Assembly: GCA_038246785.1 (NCBI GenBank) | Contig: JBBRVP010000028.1 | Location: forward strand, 1 to 45,023 | Length of the DNA: 45,023 nucleotides | Direction: 5' to 3' | Origin: JBBRVP01 sp038246785 | Lineage (GTDB): Bacteria; Actinomycetota; Actinomycetes; Jiangellales; Jiangellaceae | The notes under the pieces: generated by a model | The model's input: only the letters and a program-made list of their open reading frames with translations | Databases searched by the model: none | Told to the model about the DNA's origin: nothing | Part shown: one piece after another, positions 42,803 through 45,023 of the stretch | Layout: each line of letters begins with the position of its first letter | How positions within the stretch are numbered: the stretch's first letter is position 1 | Translations under genes and position numbers: made by a program

Positions 42803-43675
42803 TCACCAGTCCGCGACCACCGGCACGATCCGCTCGCCGAGGATCTCGAATGGGCGCACGTCGGGCTCGCCGGCAACCCGCCCGTGCGCGACCTGAACGC
42901 CGAGGTCGGCCAGCTCGCGTAGCCCCTCCAAGGCCTGCTCGACCCGTTCGCCGTCCGGGCCGAGGTCGAACGGGAACGCGACTGTCTTCTCGATGTCGGC
43001 GTAGACGCGCCCCTCACGCTCGCAGTGCTCGCGGAGGACGTCGAGCTTGTGGGCGAGCTCGGGCGTCGCGAAGAGGTTGCAGGCGTCGGCGTACCGCGCC
43101 ACCAGCCGCAGCGTCTTCCGCTCGCCTCCTCCGCCGACGAGGATCGGCGGGTGAGGGCGGCTGAGCGGCTGCGGGGAGTTGAGGGTGCGGGCGAGGACGT
43201 AGTGCTTGCCGTCGTACGGCCCCTCGTCGCCCGACCACATCTGCCGGCAGATCTGCAACGTCTCCTCCAGGCGCTCGAAGCGCTCGGCCCGCGGCGGGAA
43301 GAACAACCCGAGTCCGCGGGCTTCCTCCTCGTTCCAGGCCGCGCCGATGCCCAACATTGCCCGACCACCGGAGAGCACGTCGAGCGTCGTCACCGCCTTG
43401 ACCAGCAGGCCGGGGTCGCGATAGGTGACGCCGGTGACCAGTGTGAGCAGCTGCACCCGCGACGTGTGCGCGGCGAGGAAGCCGAGCGTCGTGTAGGCCT
43501 CGAGCATGTCGTGCTCGACCGGTCCGTGCGGCCCGATCTGCCAGACGTGGTCCATGACACTGAGCCGGTCGACGCCGGCCTGCTCGGCGGCCGCCGCCAT
43601 CCGCGCGAGGTCGCGGCCCAGCCCCGGCGGCCCGTCGGGGTAGCTGAAGCGGGGTAGGTGGACGCCGATTCTCAC
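42803..43675 (-). CDS. LLM-class F420-dependent oxidoreductase
   Basis: A 290-residue luciferase-like TIM-barrel protein. Family hallmarks: RIGVHLPRFSYPDGPPG at the N-terminus, AEQAGVDRLSVMDHVWQI, VQLLTLVTGVTYRDPGLLVK, TLDVLSGGRAMLGIGAAWNE and PHPPILVGGGGERKTLRLVA. The combination with PPILVGGGGE...L is typical of actinobacterial F420-dependent members; the substrate is unknown. GTG 43675 follows GGAGG with a 5-base spacing, whereas the open frame further upstream lacks family sequence. It converges on the hemerythrin gene. F420 rather than FMN use is inferred from the family, not from a visible cofactor residue. Confidence 0.88.
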   Translation of the reverse strand: MRIGVHLPRFSYPDGPPGLGRDLARMAAAAEQAGVDRLSVMDHVWQIGPHGPVEHDMLEAYTTLGFLAAHTSRVQLLTLVTGVTYRDPGLLVKAVTTLDVLSGGRAMLGIGAAWNEEEARGLGLFFPPRAERFERLEETLQICRQMWSGDEGPYDGKHYVLARTLNSPQPLSRPHPPILVGGGGERKTLRLVARYADACNLFATPELAHKLDVLREHCEREGRVYADIEKTVAFPFDLGPDGERVEQALEGLRELADLGVQVAHGRVAGEPDVRPFEILGERIVPVVADW

Positions 43676-43771
43676 GCTGGCCTCCGTGCGACAGTCGCCG
43701 GGTGACCCGCCGACCGTACGCGCGGTCGCGCTGCGCCCACCCGTCGGGTCGGTCGCGTCGTCCCCGCCGGC

Positions 43772-43960
43772 GTGCGACGCATGCTCAACATCGGGCCGCA
43801 CGAGTACAACAGCCGCAAGGCGAAGGGCTTCGTCGTCCCGCTGCCGAAGAAGGAGATCACCTCCGACCTGGTCGCGCCCTACGAGGGTGACAAGAGTTGG
43901 TGGTCGGGCGCCGGTGACGAGTACACCGTCATGAAGGTCCGGATCGTGCCGAAGGGCTGA
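43772..43960 (+). pseudogene. Fragment of an immune-inhibitor-A (M6) metallopeptidase
   Basis: A 62-codon open frame whose sequence MLNIGPHEYNSRKAKGFVVP, PLPKKEITSDLVAPYEGDK and SWWSGAGDEY resembles the internal segment of InhA/M6 peptidases just after the catalytic domain (N-x-G-x-x-E-Y-N, VxLPKKxVxxDL, GxxxWWSGxGDD). Neither the HExxH catalytic part nor the C-terminal domains are present, and after DEYTV the match ends. No start signal fits. I interpret it as debris of a secreted protease gene destroyed by rearrangement next to the transposase remnants. Confidence 0.55.
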
Positions 43961-44021
43961 TCCGGAAGCACGTCTGGTCCCTCGACGCGTCCGCCAGCGG
44001 GAAGGACGAGGATTCGCGGCT

Positions 44022-44720
44022 CTACGCCACTAACCGTGGACGGCGGCTTGGGAGGTTCATCGCCTCGGTGGGGCCGTTGGAGGCGCCGTCGGTGTCGAGG
44101 TAGGCCAGCAGCTCGGGGCGCCAGGCGCGCAGGGTGCGGCCGAGGCGGGCGAGTTCGGGGATCGGGCAGTCGGGCAAGGAGTCGAGAACGGTGACCGCTC
44201 GGGCGCGTCCCTTGGTCCGATGTGGGTGCGTGGTAGATCGAGCGAAGGGCCTGGGCGGCGTGCCAGACCCCGGTGACCTCGAAGGTCGGGTCGCCTGCTT
44301 GCAGCGCCGCCTCGAGCTTGGCGACCTGCCGCTCGGTGAGGTGTTCAGCGCCGCGGCGCAGCAGCCGCCGTACCATATACAGCGGGTCGTGCTTGTGGCT
44401 GCGGTGGGCCGAGCTGCTCGTGTTGGACGCGGCGGACGTCGTCGAGCACGGCGTTGCCCAGCTGCACCACGTGGGAAGGCGTCGAGGACTCGGGTCGCCG
44501 CGGGCAGCTCGACTCGCACCGCCGTGGCGTGGGCGCGGAACGGGTCCAGCGCGGCGACCCGGATCTGGTCGCGGCAGGTCTGCTCGCGCTCGGCGATCCA
44601 GGCGGCGTACACCCGCCGCTGCGGCCGGGCACGACGTCGAGCAGCCGCGGCGGCCGGCCGCGGGTCAGGTCCACCACGCCGGTGGCGAACGACGACCCAA
44701 TCTCACACTTGACTCGATCA
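44022..44720 (-). pseudogene. ISL3-family transposase remnant with several frameshifts
   Basis: Pieces of an ISL3-type DDE transposase follow each other in order but in different frames: FATGVVDLTRGRPPRLLDVV, then IRVAALDPFRAHATAVRVEL and LPAATRVLDAF, then HVVQLGNAVLDDVRR, then RRLLRRGAEHLTERQVAKLE and VWHAAQALRSIYHAP, and finally CPIPELARLGRTLRAWRPEL and SNGPTEAMNL. At least three frame changes are needed, and the zinc-finger/HTH N-terminus is missing. A dead IS copy; inverted repeats were not recognised. Confidence 0.75.
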
Positions 44721-44745
44721 TGACGGGCGCCGCCGTTCAGGCTTT

Positions 44746-44850
44746 CTAACCACCTTTGTAGATGCGTCGGCCGAGCCAGACCAACCCGGCGGCGACCGCG
44801 AGGAGTACGACGGCCAAGACCGTCTGGGCGAAGGCCCCGCGATCCGACAT
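44746..44850 (-). CDS. Possible 34-residue single-pass membrane protein
   Basis: MSDRGAFAQTVLAVVLLAVA then AGLVWLGRRIYKGG: a short polar N-terminus, a 16-18 residue hydrophobic helix and a basic RRIYKGG tail that would keep the C-terminus inside. The frame extends upstream (GPWAEGRAYERQWPT), so it could instead be the 3' end of a lost membrane-anchored gene. It lies among IS debris and has no clear ribosome-binding site. Confidence 0.35.
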   Translation of the reverse strand: MSDRGAFAQTVLAVVLLAVAAGLVWLGRRIYKGG

Positions 44851-44910
44851 CGTCGGCCACTGGCGCTCGTAGGCACGCCCCTCGGCCCACGGCCCCGGCA
44901 AAGTCGCATT

Positions 44911-45023
44911 TCAGCAGGTCACGGCGGGTGGGGCTGTTCTTGGTGGGCGTCGGGCGTGATGTCGTTGGGCGGCGGCGATGTTGGTCCAGCCGGCGAGTCG
45001 GAGCAGGCTGATCGCGGTGCTGC
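44911..45023 (-). CDS. C-terminus of an ISAs1/IS4-like transposase (cut by window edge)
   Basis: The last 37 residues of a minus-strand frame entering from the right edge read STAISLLRLAGWTNIAAAQR followed by HHARRPPRTAPPAVTC. The L-x-R-x-AG-x-TNIAAA-x-RHHAR pattern is the C-terminal signature of ISAs1-type (DDE, H-repeat-like) transposases. Only the end is in the window, so whether the copy is intact cannot be judged; the tail after RHHAR deviates from the usual RTLxxLG ending. Confidence 0.6.
   Translation of the reverse strand, partial: STAISLLRLAGWTNIAAAQRHHARRPPRTAPPAVTC

Noticed and set aside
1..45023. CRISPR array, riboswitch or rRNA gene
   Set aside because: No regularly spaced repeat-spacer pattern and no conserved rRNA or riboswitch core was seen on reading both strands.

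Overview
This is a very GC-rich (roughly 70% by eye) window with GTG starts, ATGA/GTGA gene overlaps, a PucR regulator, an F420-type luciferase-like oxidoreductase and many tyrosine-recombinase and IS remnants. Together these point to a filamentous or soil actinobacterium; a Geodermatophilales/Frankiales-like host is my guess, not proven.

Layout. (1) 1-2018: right end of an integrated element. It holds a decayed tyrosine recombinase, a small Cys-containing hypothetical gene, and a 3' tRNA half (1975-2018) that looks like the attachment site where host chromosome resumes. (2) 2326-4290: a TPR-type regulator-like protein without an ATPase domain. (3) 4353-32102: the striking part, two divergent operons. 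The leftward operon (12972 to 4353) encodes a Gly/Ala-rich protein, a Cys-cluster protein, an Ig-like-domain protein, a 1297-residue subtilase / VanY-like carboxypeptidase / alpha-beta hydrolase fusion, an FAD amine oxidase and a poly-gamma-glutamate hydrolase. The rightward operon (14858 to 32102) encodes a protein with a lysozyme-like motif, a 3121-residue giant protein with a lipase-like GHSWAG motif and a DUF6603-like C-terminal region, and three conserved proteins of unknown function, the last four joined by 4-nt overlaps. Between the operons sit a PIN-domain toxin with an N-terminally truncated antitoxin and an SDR oxidoreductase. (4) 32253-34145: a secondary/primary alkylsulfatase of the metallo-beta-lactamase fold. 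(5) 34228-41042: a nucleobase/nucleoside uptake module: a PucR regulator split by a frameshift, and divergent from it a BMP-family lipoprotein, an ABC ATPase, two permeases and a cytosine-deaminase-like enzyme in one operon. (6) 41116-43675: a YkgJ-like/pentapeptide-repeat protein, a hemerythrin-domain protein and an F420-type oxidoreductase. (7) 43772-45023: gene debris, namely an immune-inhibitor-A (M6) peptidase fragment, an ISL3-type transposase wreck, a tiny membrane ORF and the C-terminus of an ISAs1/IS4-like transposase.

The 4.3-32.1 kb locus is my candidate for an undescribed system. It combines enzymes able to cut protein, peptidoglycan, poly-gamma-glutamate and possibly lipid, an H2O2-producing oxidase, and giant non-enzymatic proteins, yet no protein has an obvious N-terminal export signal. 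A lytic or envelope-attacking assembly is an inference only; nothing in the sequence proves secretion or assembly.
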